64,000 bases of DNA from Tubulanus polymorphus. Its lineage: Eukaryota; Nemertea; Palaeonemertea; Tubulaniformes; Tubulanidae. Both the position numbers and the translations under genes were made by a program. How positions within the stretch are numbered: the stretch's first letter is position 1; each line of letters starts with the position of its first letter. The stretch spans positions 13,027,001-13,091,000 of the forward strand of contig NC_134025.1 of the NCBI RefSeq assembly GCF_964204645.1, in the 5' to 3' direction. Below the pieces are notes generated by a model. The model saw only the letters and a program-made list of their open reading frames with translations, was not told where the DNA came from and searched no databases. Of this stretch, positions 1-13,454 are shown in pieces.

Positions 1-1588
1 AAACAGCTCTTTTGCAGTCTTTTACATTCTAAACCGGCTTTGCTAAATAGTTACACTGCCGATATAAACAGGATCAAGTATACGGCTGTAACGGAGCCCA
101 CTTGTGAAGCAAATGGCTCCAAAGGATCAACACAGCAGGGCATGGTAGTTTTTTCACTATTCTTTATTTTGTTGCCAATACTAACTACTACTACTGGCAA
201 TACTTTTCAACTTATCTCAAAGTATCTACTTATATAGACTATGTGGACTATCTAGATTTCATTCAGATGTCGGTTGTAAATAGAAAATTGTTCAACTAAA
301 AGTATGGTCACGCCAACTATAAAAACAAATACCAGGTATAACTTATCTTTTATCAAAAGCATACAACAATTAAAGTGACAACTGCCACATACCTTTTCAA
401 TATCGAGCGAAATCATAAACAGTTTACTTTCTTAAAAAACAATTTCAAATAGTCTTGACATTTCGCGCAATTCTTATCTGGTGAAGAGCAGTAAATTTTA
501 GGTAAAGATAAAAAATTGTGTCATCAGTTGAAATCATTTCACCTTGAGACTCTTCACATATTTCAAAAGAAATATTCGCTGCATACCCAGACTAGTTTTT
601 TACCGGATTTGAGTCCCTCGAATACGTAAATGTACATATGGCTTCTGATGTGAAAGTCGTTTTAATCCAAGCAACCATTGTTTTACAAGTGCATGAGACA
701 GTCAAGAGAAGGGCACTTAACTCACTGTACTGTGGCCTGTTTTCCATTCTAGACCTATATGTCCCCGTTCATTTGGGCAAAAGAGGAACTTTGAGTGCTC
801 GCAAAGAGAGGATGAAGTGTCTCTTATAGTCATGGTTTTTATACAGTTATCATTCCAAGAAGCTCACGTCTGTTTTGATCCAAATGCTTTTGACACTGTT
901 GACTAACTAATAAATATAAATCATATGGTCTATTCTACCTAGAAGCCAAGCATCCTTACTTTAAGACCTCCGCCCGTTCGCTAAACTATTGGGTATCTAA
1001 ACCATGTTTTCACTGACAAGGACTGAAGGCTTTCTACTGTACGAAAGAGAATGCAACTCTGTAACTGACATTTATGATAGATACAAATCTATTTCAAATA
1101 AAACAAATATAATTCATGCCTGGGTTGATCTAATGAATAAGAGGGATTGTATGTCGGTGATGTTTGTCCATAGTCTGACTGAAACAACATGGAAAATGAC
1201 AACCTAGTCAGGGATATTAAAACTGTGCTTATAGTCGCTAACCTCCATGGCCTGAGTGCCATCCTTCTCATTCTGTACGATGATGGATTGCTGTTAATCT
1301 CCCGAGGGAGGCAAACCTCCAACTCGGCTGAACTTTGCCACCATCCGCGGAGGGAGACAGAAATCTAATTATTTGTTGTGATTTACTGACTGGAGGTAAC
1401 AGAAGATTTCTAAAAGCGAGGTGTATGCACATGCACAATGTATGTGGGAAGGTGGGAACACAGGCCTGATGGGTACCATCTTGGCCGGCTGACTGGTGTC
1501 CCCTGGCTAAGCTGGGCTACATTAAGCCCAACTTCATTATTGAAGATATAATAAATTACCATCACCAAATGACAGCCGGTTTCTCACT

Positions 1589-1602
1589 GTTGCCATAGTA
1601 AC
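1589..1602. promoter_or_regulatory. RFX-type X-box, GTTGCCATAGTAAC
   Basis: The site fits the two-half-site RFX consensus (GTTRCC, two-base spacer, RGYAAC) at every constrained position. RFX factors act in ciliated and neural cells in animals. Binding here is inferred from the motif alone. Confidence 0.6.
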
Positions 1603-1826
1603 TCAAATAAAAAATATTTGGATTACGTAGTGAACCCACAATAAACTTTCAAACTGAAGGTCAAATCTTGATTTCATGGATTTTTGTTGAGTCAGCGAAT
1701 GAATTAAAACAAACCAGAATATTGATCAGACAATAGATATAGTCCAGTTTTAAGCGTTATTATGAAACTAGATTGGTAGATTATTTGTTAAACAAATAAA
1801 AAGCATATAATGGTTTATATCAAACA

Positions 1827-1840
1827 TTTCGGCGCGAAAA
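1827..1840. promoter_or_regulatory. E2F-like site, TTTCGGCGCGAAAA
   Basis: The core GGCGCGAAA matches the E2F consensus and is almost two-fold symmetric. It sits at the edge of a CpG-richer stretch (1825-2110). Motif evidence only. Confidence 0.35.
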
Positions 1841-3522
1841 CATGCCTCTCTCCAATGATGATGATCTGGCCTCGGAAATAAAAAAGACAGAGCCCGGCAT
1901 GAAAACCAAGGATCCCCCTAATTTTCCGTTTTCAGACTCATGCGAAAAATCGGGGAAAGGGTAATCAATCATTTCGAAGATGACATACTGTGTCACGCAG
2001 CTTTTGTCGGGAGTGGATGCTTCGCTGGCCGGTCGACTTCATTAGCTGAAAACGCGCGCGTAGGCCCGACATGACAAAGCTATCACCGTTATTAAAGCTA
2101 GAAGATCGCATCCCCAACAAAAATATGAAAACATTAACGATAATGACACCGTTTTATCGGATGGTAGCAATTACTCGGCATCGTGAAAATACAGTCTAAG
2201 CCCGAATTATGCAAATTTATTACTTTAGTACGATTGTGAAAATCTGGCAAAATGGGATCGCAGGCCGTTTGCAATATACGAAACAAACGCAACTTTAAGT
2301 TGTGGGCATTTTCCATTTTTATATGACTGGATAATGGCTTTTTCATTCATTTCATTACTCATCCCCGGAGCTAACGACTTTAGCAATATAGCAATGAAAT
2401 CAATGCATTGGTTCAGAGTCAGTCAGCCATCTCGAAGCATGCTCATGCAACTGCATATTTCGATAAGATTTCATTCCACACTGCTGTTTCATGCTCGTAT
2501 CTCAACATGTTTCAGGTCATCGTTACTGATTTCATTGAAAACTTTCAATGATACGCACTTTCAAGCATCAGCTATGATATCGTTACTAGATACCTTCTGA
2601 CCATCGGATTCATGACATAGTACCCAACAACGATTTCTTTCAGACTATTTTTTATTTATAAATACTCCTCCCAGATTTCTTTTTAAGACATGAAAGACAC
2701 GACATGGAACATGAAGGTAGTAATTACAATCGTAATCATAATTATAGTAGCTTTAGAAAGTACTCCTTTCATTTCTAGCTCTATACCGTTTTTTCGTAGG
2801 TAATAAATTTGTGTAATTATTGATGGGTGAAGCTGTGATATAACAAATGATTGTTTAATCAGAGCTGCCTGTTTTCACTGAATTATTACCTTGACGCTTT
2901 ATGGCCTGACTATAACTGTCAAGAGGCCCCACCTCTACTGACAGCAAAATCATGAAATCATGAATGGGGGAGGGCTAACTGTCAACCGCTGGCAGTATTG
3001 TGTCAAAATCGTGTTTACAACTGTCTAATGATTATGGACTGCTTTGCATTTTACAGGCAATTAATGGAGCAAAGTTAGAAATGGATATTATTTTCCAGGG
3101 CACCACAACCACTGGTAATATTGTGAGTTTGAGGTCATTTCAGGTGAAGAATTGTCATTCAAGTAACACATCAAAGCAAATAATATCAAAGTTGAATAGA
3201 CTAAGTGACGACCTAGGGGGTTTATCACTAGATGCTTGTCAATGTATGTTGTTAAAACTGTCTGAGACTTCCTGGGTCAAGATGTTTATCATGATTGCAA
3301 TATTTACTTTTTGAATAGTGATATGAAATGCCACTGCCACTAACTAGCACAGTTATTACATATAAACATTAAAAGTTTCTTTTTGATAAATTCTAAATTC
3401 TAAAAGTTTCCACTTTATGAAATTGTAAACATCCAATAAAAAGAATGATTTTGACCACAAGTTACTGGCTTTCTGGCTTGTTGCTAGATCAGTCAAGTTT
3501 TTGTATAGTTTGGGATAAAAAA

Positions 3523-3543
3523 TCCTGTCATATTTTGACAGGA
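3523..3543. promoter_or_regulatory. Inverted pair of TGACAG (MEIS) sites, close spacing
   Basis: TCCTGTCA (3523-3530) and TGACAGGA (3536-3543) are exact 8-bp inverted repeats with a 5-bp spacer. Confidence 0.45.
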
Positions 3544-6034
3544 AACGGCTTTCACGCTGAGATCATTTTGAGAATACTTAGCTTGCATATTCCCCTAGCA
3601 GAAATCTATTGAGCACCTGGCAGGGGTTGGATATTAAACTGCTATCGGCATCTGAGGGAGGATCATGATTGCAATAACAGTAAATAAAAGTAGCTAATTT
3701 GAGTAATTTTAGTCTAAATATCTCTGAAAGTACGGTTAATCTTGCATCACTGAATGGGGTACGAGTGTTGTTTTTGTTACCCAGAGCAGTGTTGGAGAAA
3801 TAGCTAGGAACTCATCAGCAAACATCCATCCACTGGAACGTTGATGATTTCATGAGAAGTGTTGCAAAATCCAAAAGGGATTCGCCGATGTTCGAATGGG
3901 AGAAGGGAAGCATGGAAAGCTCATTTCGAGCAATGGAAAGTCACCAGAGCAGAAGATAGTAGTGTGTTAATTACTGAGAACTCGTCAAGCATAGCTAGAC
4001 ACCTTCTCCGAGGAATGGTTTTCACTGAGCACGAGTTGATTGAACACACGGGTTATTTCGCCTCCACCGGTACTCACGACTGACGCATGAAAAAAGTAAT
4101 TACAAAAAAGAACTGAAGTGAATCCAATAGAAAGTAAGCAACACGAGAATCTTTTGTGTCCCGTGTCTGTGTTGTAAAAAAAATAATTCTTTAGCCAGCA
4201 GGCCCTTACTCAATGCTGATATTCTCATTCTCTCTCCTCAGTACCCAAAGATGATTCACATGGTTCGTGTACTATCGAATGAGAAGTCAAAGAAAACAAT
4301 TGGCCAAAGGATGTACTGGTAAAATGTTCGGAAGGCGAGATTTCTTTCTTCACTCAACTTCAAATTGATTGATCACCTTCCTACTTCCTCTGGTGTAATC
4401 TCACAAACCAGCTGGAAATAATACGCTGCAAGCTCCACTGAAAACAATGCGTGCACTTTCTTTTTATCAAGGTGGTAGCTGCTTGTTCATACTTTCTTGG
4501 GCAAAAACTAGAACCAGATAACCAAAAAATTAAACGCTCCCAATTCATGTTATGCCAGGTCATGTTCACCATCATCAAACACCAGCCATAAGTGAACATT
4601 TATATAAACAAAACCACAAACTTCATTACATTCCAGGAAATCTGAGAATTAGATCTAGAATTTTGATAGAGGGACAGTGACAGTTCCCTGACCGGACAAG
4701 ACAGTTCAACCTTACCACAAACATGATACCACAAGCAAGCAGGCAAAGTATTGTAATAGAATCATTGGCGTACCTCCACTGAAGACATATTTTCTTTAGT
4801 TCCGCCATGGACACTATAATGACCATTTAAGAGTCCATGGTTCCACAGACCTATTGTAGTCGAAGTAAAATGAACCACGAAAAGTCGTCTGACTTCATAA
4901 AATGCTCCATTAACGCAGAATTGCGAAAAAGATTATTATTAATAAATTTTACGAAAACAAAAACCGATTAGATTCTACAAAACGAGCTACGAAATTGAGA
5001 GTTTTGTGACAACAATCAACGTCGCTTCCTTTTTTCTAACGAGACAATTTAAAACAATCATTTATTATGCATTTAGTTTTCGAACCATTTTTCATTTTGA
5101 CAGATTACGAAGTCAACATTAACGGAGTATGGAGTATATTTCCTGGCCAATGAATTATACATCTTTTGCAAATTAGAATTCATAAAGTTAGCGACATAAA
5201 TATTGGCAATAAATCCGGCAGAGTGTGCATGAAGCCATCATTAAAAATCTAGTCACAAATTACTTCTCACAAATTGGCCAATTTTCGCCAATGTTTCAAG
5301 CCATCAGAATCGGATCGCTGTCAAAGTCGTTTTCAGCATCATCATGAAAAACAACACAATGATATAAATTTTACAGAAATCGGATGCAATGCCGAAATCT
5401 AACATTGTCAGTAAGACAGACAGGTGACAAGGCTATTTTTGACAGATTCTAATGAGAGGTGCCGTTACAAAGAAAAAGACATGATGTTCACCATTTCTGC
5501 AATTGGCTTTCAGTGTTTGCCAGCCGTAAAAAGTATTGCATGAATTTTATGCATTTCGTTACAGACCCTTTGAGATTTGTTCATGTGGTTACCTTCGTTT
5601 TGCATGTCAGTAGCTAGTATCGAGGCGATGTAATTTGTCAAATGTGACAGTCAAATCATTTATGCAATAAACTGGAACAACCTAAACCTGTGCGCTGGTG
5701 CCGTAGTGATAGAAACGTGGTCCACAGAATAAAAATTCTCCATAGCCAATATGATGGTAAAATATTTTTATGCAGACGTCCAGATAGAAAGGGCAAATTG
5801 GATGTTCTGGTCCATTTAGCCAAGATTCTGGTGCTCAGCAGCCACACAGAACGAATGCCATAAAAGTTCAAAATAAACCTCGTGCCAACATGCAAAGCTA
5901 AGGTTTCGCGCAAATTGCAACGGGCATTAAGAAAACAAAACACCGCTGCAATTACTTCTGCTTCATTTAGCAGTGTTTGAGAATAATTCGCTTGTGCAGC
6001 GGATTAGAATTTACTAGGAAGAATTTTATCGAAC

Positions 6035-6064
6035 AACCGACCGACCGACCAACCAACCAACCAA
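6035..6064. repeat. Compound CCGA/CCAA tetranucleotide repeat
   Basis: About three CCGA units are followed by three CCAA units, a short degenerate microsatellite. Confidence 0.9.
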
Positions 6065-7484
6065 GAATCAAGTCTGAACAGCATTTAAACGCAAGCGATT
6101 TTGAAAATTCGTTTTTTACCAGGAACTGTGTATCAAGTCACTCGGCAAGTAGTGCAAGGGTGTCCCCGGTGGCCTCCTGCAGACCGTGTGATTTATCGGC
6201 AACGGCAATAAATGTTCATTAACTAGTTACACTTGGCTAAACGAAGAAAATCTGATTTCACACCTACTGGTTTAGTGTCCTCTTGTGTATCAACACCATT
6301 TCCCAAAGAAATAACTTCTTATGTAGTTCAATCATCGTTGTTTCAGTGTCGCCTCGACTAGATCATCATAAAATCATCATGCTAATGGCAGGCTCATAAT
6401 TCAGAATTAAGTCTAATTTTCTCGATGCCCGGACTGCCGAGGTAACTGATCCCCGGTGGCTATTTGTTTCGGCTAAGGGGTGATTATAAACGCACAAAAG
6501 AGCAGTAAGCCGTCATTAGGACGCGGCCAAGGCAGTCAAGTAAAGACGAAACTTGCCCAGCTGAGAAATTAGCCAGTTTCTTCCATGTTCCGGTCGCCCA
6601 TCATGAAATATCCCTTGTTGTACAAGATAGAAGATTACAGCGGACATGCTGCTCTTAGATCAATAGGTACATTATTGAAACCTGTATATTTGGACAGAAG
6701 ACTTGTCCAGTAAATCTACATCAGTGGCGCCACCGTACATCAGAATTAGAAGTCACACTATCCGTCAGTTGGGGTAAGTGAACTGAGTAGGAAGCACTGT
6801 CAAACCAAGATACCCAATAAAACACTGGGTCTTTACTCGGTAAACACAGCAAACATGACAAATACATAGGACAGATATCGGACACACTCAGAAGTCCAGC
6901 TCTTGGAAATGTCAGACATGTCATTTCGCCAGGATTAACCTAATCATGTATCAACTCCACAATACATCAGTAATATTTGTTATGAAAGGTTAACGTGTAT
7001 TTACTGGATTGTTGAGACTGCTGATTAAGTCCAGTTATTGTGAATTGACAACCAAATAATGCACTGTTTAGACAGAAGTTGTTGTCTTACTATGAGCATT
7101 CTGAGGCCTTAATTAATCAAGCAAATGCTCGATCGCTACTCATACTGAATCGAGCAACATAAAAAAACAGCCACAGAGTAACTAAATAGAATCACTTCCA
7201 ATTCTGATCACTTGATTGGAAAACCATGGCTATGTCTTGAGACAAATGGCCATAAAAGTCTTGTTAAAACTGCATCACGGCAGCAATTTTGTTGTCTAGC
7301 ACCATTTAAGTGCCATGATGTTATCGATATGACTAAACGAAAATGTGAAATTAAACATCAGCAAGGTCCATGAAGAGACAGTAAACCCTCAAACGCAAAG
7401 TATGGACCTCTTGAAGTGTTGTCCAATATGCCGATTGCTACAAACAATTACAATATTCCACTTGGTTTATGTATATATTGCGCT

Positions 7485-7564
7485 AGAGAGGGGGTAGCAG
7501 GGAGGGAGATCGGGAGGGGAAGAAAAGGGGGATAGAGGGAGTGGAGAGAGGGGAGAGAGTGAGA
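7485..7564 (+). repeat. Purine-rich GA/G tract with several G runs
   Basis: About 80 bp almost free of pyrimidines on the plus strand, with at least six runs of three or more G between 7491 and 7540. It is compatible with G-quadruplex or triplex formation. The Meis transcript would carry the pyrimidine complement. Confidence 0.9.
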
Positions 7565-8900
7565 CCAACACTCTAACATTCATCTAAATGGTCAAATGAG
7601 AAAAGTCTTATGTTTGCTATTCTCTTATCTCATGTGCCACTGGCAATGATTGATTATCATTATTATGAAATCAAGCGCAGCTTTTACCTGTGCCTTAACA
7701 AACCATAAAATAAAACACCGAATGACTAGAGGTCTGCAATGCATTCTGCAAATTGATGAACCTTTGCCAAAACCCTTTATCTTTTACACGTGCATAATAA
7801 GCTTTCCTCTATCTCAGGAAGAGAGCCAAAACAAAGCGGACCACATGAAAAATGTTCCTAGTGGAATGATGTTCCAGTTCTGGGTAGTTTTACTAGTGGT
7901 AGTTCAGTCTGATTGACGAGAAAAAAGTAGAGTTTTTTCTCACATATCTTACTAATGACAAAGGAACCGAATGTTATAAATAGACATAGTAAATATCAAT
8001 TGTTTTATTTTGAGCTGAAATATCGGCTAAATTTAGAACCTTTTTGTATATTTATCGTCATTTCACGGGGCTGTGACAGAGGATGTAGCTTTAGACAGAC
8101 TCAAACAGTCGGGGCTAACAGCTTGTCAAATCCAATACAACTCTACATCGATCAACGACTGAACATCATCCATCACACGCTGGTAAAACCGAGTCATTTT
8201 CCAAATGGCCATTCACCGAATGGATGATAATACCTTTATAGAAATTAAGTTACGAAAAATCCCCGACAAAACCCCGGCACCATACATTGCACTACGACAG
8301 AGCCACGGGTATGCGATCGGAGTAGAATGAGTTTAATACATCGGGTTCGTCGATGACCAGGTTACCGAGGACAATGCCGTCCAATCATAACTGTGGTTAT
8401 TCCACGGCTACAACTTGCTAACCACTGTCAAAATGACTGATCGTCTCGCCGTTTTTATCAATATCAATATCCTCAACGACTACAACGACGATGACGACAC
8501 AATGAATCTATCTATTACTAACGCCTCGTTATGCATGTGTGAGCTTTTTTCGATGCATATTCCTACATGTATACATAACCATAGAAAATTTAAGTAAATA
8601 AGGTAAATAACACTAAAGCCTAAACCAAACGCACATAGTAAGATGTGAACCCAAAACACAAAACAGACATGCTGTTTTTGCAAACTGTGGTTCAGGTTAC
8701 AGAATAGTCACGAAAGATACCAGAAAATTGCTTCTGTTTCATGTTTACAGTTAATGTCTTGCTATGTGCATTCGACTTTAGGGAGTGCAAACTCCAACTT
8801 CTAATCATAGACTGGTCAGTAACTTGACTGGGTGAATAAAAAATAATAATTTTCCAATGATCAAAATACCAGCCTAATATAGGACTCTTAACAGGAGAGG

Positions 8901-9105
8901 GTCTGAGGGGAGGGCGTACCCCCTCTAAAAATGTCGCCCTAAAATTTCATGGGAAAATGAAAAATATTAAACCTAAAAACGTTTAAATTCATAGACTTTT
9001 TCTCTGCATCTCCAAAGTTAATCCGATGAGCTGAGCTTTCCTTGCGGGATACCCTTTCGATTTCATGATGTCCTATTTTGGGGGGTATACCCTCCCTGAA
9101 TCAGA
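8901..9105. mobile_element. Probable inverted-repeat element (MITE-like), about 205 bp
   Basis: The left arm at 8901-8930 (TCTGAGGGGAGGGCGTACCCCC) and the reverse complement of the right arm at 9076-9105 (TCTGATTCAGGGAGGGTATACC) share TCTGA, GGGAGGG and TACCCCC with small gaps, then AAAA inward. The spacer is A+T-rich and non-coding. Ends and target duplication cannot be fixed without other copies. Confidence 0.45.
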
Positions 9106-10929
9106 TCCTTGATCCGATAAAAAGAAACCACATTCATTAAGACGCGCAAATAACATGCAGTGAGTTATGTGGAAAATGCTATTGAAGTAAATACAACTTG
9201 AGAGTGAAATTCGGAAAATGGAGAAATTGCTATTTAATCAATGGAATCAGTCCAACAATGAAGGGTTCAAATATTGAGTAGTAATACACAGTTAATCTAA
9301 TGAATGTTCGTGTATGTAATCCCAATATGTGGTCAGTCTATGTATGTGACTGATCCGTTGAACATTATTAACAGCGGATCATCTTCAAGATATGACATTA
9401 ATCGACGCTGACAACAATTTAGTCTGGCTTCCCTTATGACAGTAATTATGACCTGAATTTCAGAATAGTCGCATAGTTCTCAGCACAGTACTGAGTGGAC
9501 TATTGCTCTGCGTGGAAGGAAATCAGATCAAGTCGTTTGGACAACTAATTGAATTTCATATTTACTGACCAGTTGGGAATATTCGATACGGTTTACTCAG
9601 AGCCCATCTCTACTACTATGTAGCACAGGTCGATGATTAGTCGAAATAAAAGCCTGTGGTCAGTCTCAGAGGCACCAATCACCCTAGATACGAAAAATTG
9701 CTAGCGTAGCCTTATGGCACATTTTTGGAAGATGTTGATGTGGATAATAGTAAGCAAAACACCCCGGGCTTGAATGCGGAATTAGCTTGCCAGTCAATGG
9801 CTCAGCAATCTTGGAAGCGGGATATAAATAACCGTAGCCAACAGTAATCACAGTAAAGACCAAGTCTGTCAGTTTAGGTAAAATTTGAGTTTAACATTCT
9901 TGAACAATATATATAAACTTTAACATTGTTTAACAAATTGAAAAAAGAAATTAAACTGTATATAGTTGATTACACTTACACCCGATCTTCATTTTTCCTA
10001 TAAAGAAATCGAGACTGAATGGCGGATTCTATACGGATGAAATTTCCATGATAAAAGTACTCTAGCAAGAGAAAAAGACGATGTGTACTTCAACTCGTGT
10101 ATCAGAAAGTCTATTGGAATTGAAATTTACTGGCTTAAAGTCGATGTGTTCGAAATAAACCCATTTGTCACTAATGTTCTCCTTTGTGCGATACAGTAAA
10201 ATTAATAACTTGAAATCCCGGATCGACTGTAACTGCATCGGGGCTTACGTATTTAGCCAAATAAGAAGGCTCGTAATCTGTTTTTGTTGAAATTAACGAC
10301 GAGCCATCAATAAGGTGCTGTGGAAATTCAATCACTCGATTGTCATGAAAATCCAATCCTTTGATGCTCGTTAGGCTGTCTTGACTAACTATGCCATCTT
10401 GCTGTATATACGAAAGTTGAGTTCATTTGCTCATTAAAATGTATGACGATGTAATGATTTTTCTTGAGGTATAGACACACTGGTTCAAAGCCAATGAAAA
10501 TAATTTTTTCTTATTTCTATTTTCAATTAGATCTATAATATCCAGTACCCTAGCTCCATATAGTAGTTATATGTATATAAAACCTTATTAAATATTGACG
10601 AATAATACGTTTTGCATAGATCACTTCTATCAATCTTCAGATTTATCTAAAACGATGTTCGAATTGTAGAGAGGACCTCGGATTATACATGTTTACTAGT
10701 TAAAAAGTACAATTTTAGCAAAATGGATCTGAGCAATGATGTGCGCACCACCTCCAGACCACCTTCCTGGTCTGAGTGATCCAGTAACCAGTAAATATGA
10801 TAACTAATTTCAACATTTAATCCCGATTAATCACATCTTGAAAATGAGACAACATTGATTGTTTCAATGCGGGGGTGATACGTGGATGAGTTTCAAAATC
10901 GCTGAATTCCCGAGTTATTAAAATTCGAC

Positions 10930-11080
10930 TACGCGCTATTTGCATGCTATGTGAGCATGCTGAACGAAGTTACCCGACTGTAACAAGCCGAGCGCGTAAA
11001 ACTTGCAGCGCGCGACGCGAGAAGAACCACAGTGCAGGCGCAAAAACGCCTCAAAGGCTTCACACTACGTCATCTCGCAT
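10930..11080. other. CpG-dense patch with an octamer (POU) motif
   Basis: Around ten CpG dinucleotides crowd into 10975-11070 (CGAGCGCG, GCGCGCGACGCG), unusual for this A+T-rich, CpG-poor window. ATTTGCAT at 10938-10945 is a perfect octamer. An 86-codon frame at 10944-11204 covers it but shows no domain. Confidence 0.4.
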
Positions 11081-11430
11081 CAGTGATAACATAACTCAAC
11101 TGGGCTTTACGAACAAAGGGAATGACAATGAGTCGTTAGTGTATGCGATGACACCTTATCCTTGTTGTTGTGCTTGGATTCCTCGCCAAATGGAATTGTT
11201 GTGACACAGCCCGGCGTCTAATCTAGACTTTTCACACCGCAGTGCCTAAAAACCACCACCTCAAGTGCTTAGCATTCACACTTATACCCAATCGGTTTCT
11301 GACTCAGATCAAAATTGCGCCATACTCTCATCTGGCTGGTTGATTGTTCACAGATTCGACATTGCGCTGCCGGCCATGTCTGAGAGTAACAAAACGCTAT
11401 ACATAGGCACCTCTCCTTAAAAATGAAACA

Positions 11431-11462
11431 CACTAGGCAGTTTATGCACTAGGCAGTTTATG
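11431..11462. repeat. 16-bp perfect tandem duplication
   Basis: CACTAGGCAGTTTATG occurs twice head to tail at 11431-11446 and 11447-11462. Confidence 0.97.
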
Positions 11463-13430
11463 TCACATCTTGCATGGCTCAAGGGCGTGTAACCCAAACC
11501 CAACAAAATTTCAACTGGCACAATAGGAGTAAACACATCATTGAACTCGGCCCAATCACCACTTTGTGAAACTAAATCTTCTAATGACTAGTCTTGGCAA
11601 ATAGCTAGAGGATGGCACACTTGGTGAATGCGCGGAATAGACTACCCGCAATGAACCTTCTGTTCGAAGCCAAACCACCCGACATGAGGCCAAATACCAA
11701 AGATAAGTTCTACAAGATATATGATGCCATAAAACACGCATGAACGGTTCTTCTAAATTAGAGAATTGATCTTTGATTTTTTTGTTTTCATCAAATGTGA
11801 CCGGTATCAGCATTTTGGCTGACAGATATGAAAAATAGATGTTCCAGACGCATTCGCCGATGTGCTATAATTTGTCTCTTACTCGTCATAAATCGTTGTC
11901 TATTAATGATCCAGTACGCGTACTTGCGGCAACTGCAGACATCATAATTCTGACTCCTTTTCTATAAGCTTTTGGCGCCTTGATTGAAATTGATATAAGT
12001 CGTAGCGTCCCACCACTTCGCTGCGGCGGGGAAAATGCCACAGTCCTAAAGCACGGTGGCATAAACTGCCACAGACTATCACCAGACAACTACTGGTGAT
12101 GTAGTCAGCCGTGTGGTGTCACCCTTCGTCTTGTTACCTATCATCATTTATCAAAACCGGCCTACAGATCATTACCCGAACAAACAGTGTGTGATGTTCA
12201 AATATTCCATACAAATTTTCATTCTCCGAACATGATTAGCCATGCATTTCTTTTTACAAAGTTGATGATCTGGAAAAATAATTTCAGCCTGTACGAAAGA
12301 AACCCGATACACAGCTTATCTTCATTTAGCACAGCGCAAGATGGAAATAGGAAGCATAAAATGGCTTTTTCGGTGAGCCGATGGTTGAGCGAGTCTAGAT
12401 GAACAGACAAATAGTATGTGGATGACTTCTCGCGGACAGAAAACGGTAATGGCTTCATAATATCCTGTTTATAGAAATACGACGATATTTATGCATGAAA
12501 TTGCACGATTTTTCTACATTAAGTCTGTCTGAAGGATAACGTGGCATTAACCAATAAATAGACATACGCAACAGACATAGGCAACGGAGAGTATTTATTC
12601 GAAATTGCGACTCAGTTAAAGAACAAGACTATCAGCGATTGAGAATATCCGTTGCAGTCGACATTACAAGCTAAATCGCACCAGATAATGATAGAAATGC
12701 AATATAATTAGATCAGAATTCAAAATGTGTGTCTTCACATTTGCAATTCCACTGATAGACTTAACTGTCTCAAATCGGCACACTTCACAAGACTGCGGAA
12801 GGGAGACTCATATGCATAGTTTATTTAGAAATCGGTTTTTTCTGTGTATCGCCCTGGGACACAATAAGAAGAAGGGTAGTTCCAATTTAACCAGGCACTA
12901 TATTGGCTTGTTCGCCAGCTCATGCGCTCTCTCATCCCTTGCCACAAATATTATGGTTAGATAATAACTCTGATGGAAATGTCATCAACATATGTCTGGC
13001 GGCGAACGTGAGTATTTTCCTCTAGTTTGGACCCACTCAACTAACAGCGGCTGAGTGTACCCTGAGGGAACACTTCCACCAGTCTTACAGATCCGTCTTC
13101 ATGGGTTTCATCAACCTGTCAAAACGTACCGTTTCTTTTTGCATCTATCCGCATCCTCTTCGTACCCCGATCTGACAGCTTAGATGAAAGTTCAAGATTT
13201 TTCGTTTTGAGCATGTTAAACGCCGCGAATAAACTCCAGTGGGAGATGTACGCTCTGATCGTATCGAAAACAAATTTTCAATTCTCCTTAATATTTTAAA
13301 TCTTTTGAGAATCTTTTACGATTCTTATCACATGACGCATTTTAAAATCGAAGGGCATCATAGACTACGCATTTTTTTTTTACAGGATCAACAAAAGATA
13401 TTCGTGTTGAATCGCGTCATTATATATACC

Positions 13431-13454
13431 ACCGTATCCATAACCGTATCCATA
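13431..13454. repeat. 12-bp perfect tandem duplication
   Basis: ACCGTATCCATA occurs twice head to tail, followed by a partial third unit (ACCAT). Confidence 0.95.

Noticed and set aside
1304-1328. Small hairpin CCGAG-GGAGG-loop-CCTCC-CTCGG
   Set aside because: Too short and without terminator, miRNA or transposon context.
7744-7762. Minus-strand AG|GTTCATCAAT, which could start the missing WFINARRR homeodomain exon
   Set aside because: The codons after Phe-Ile-Asn are Leu-Gln-Asn rather than Ala-Arg-Arg-Arg, so it is not the Meis exon.
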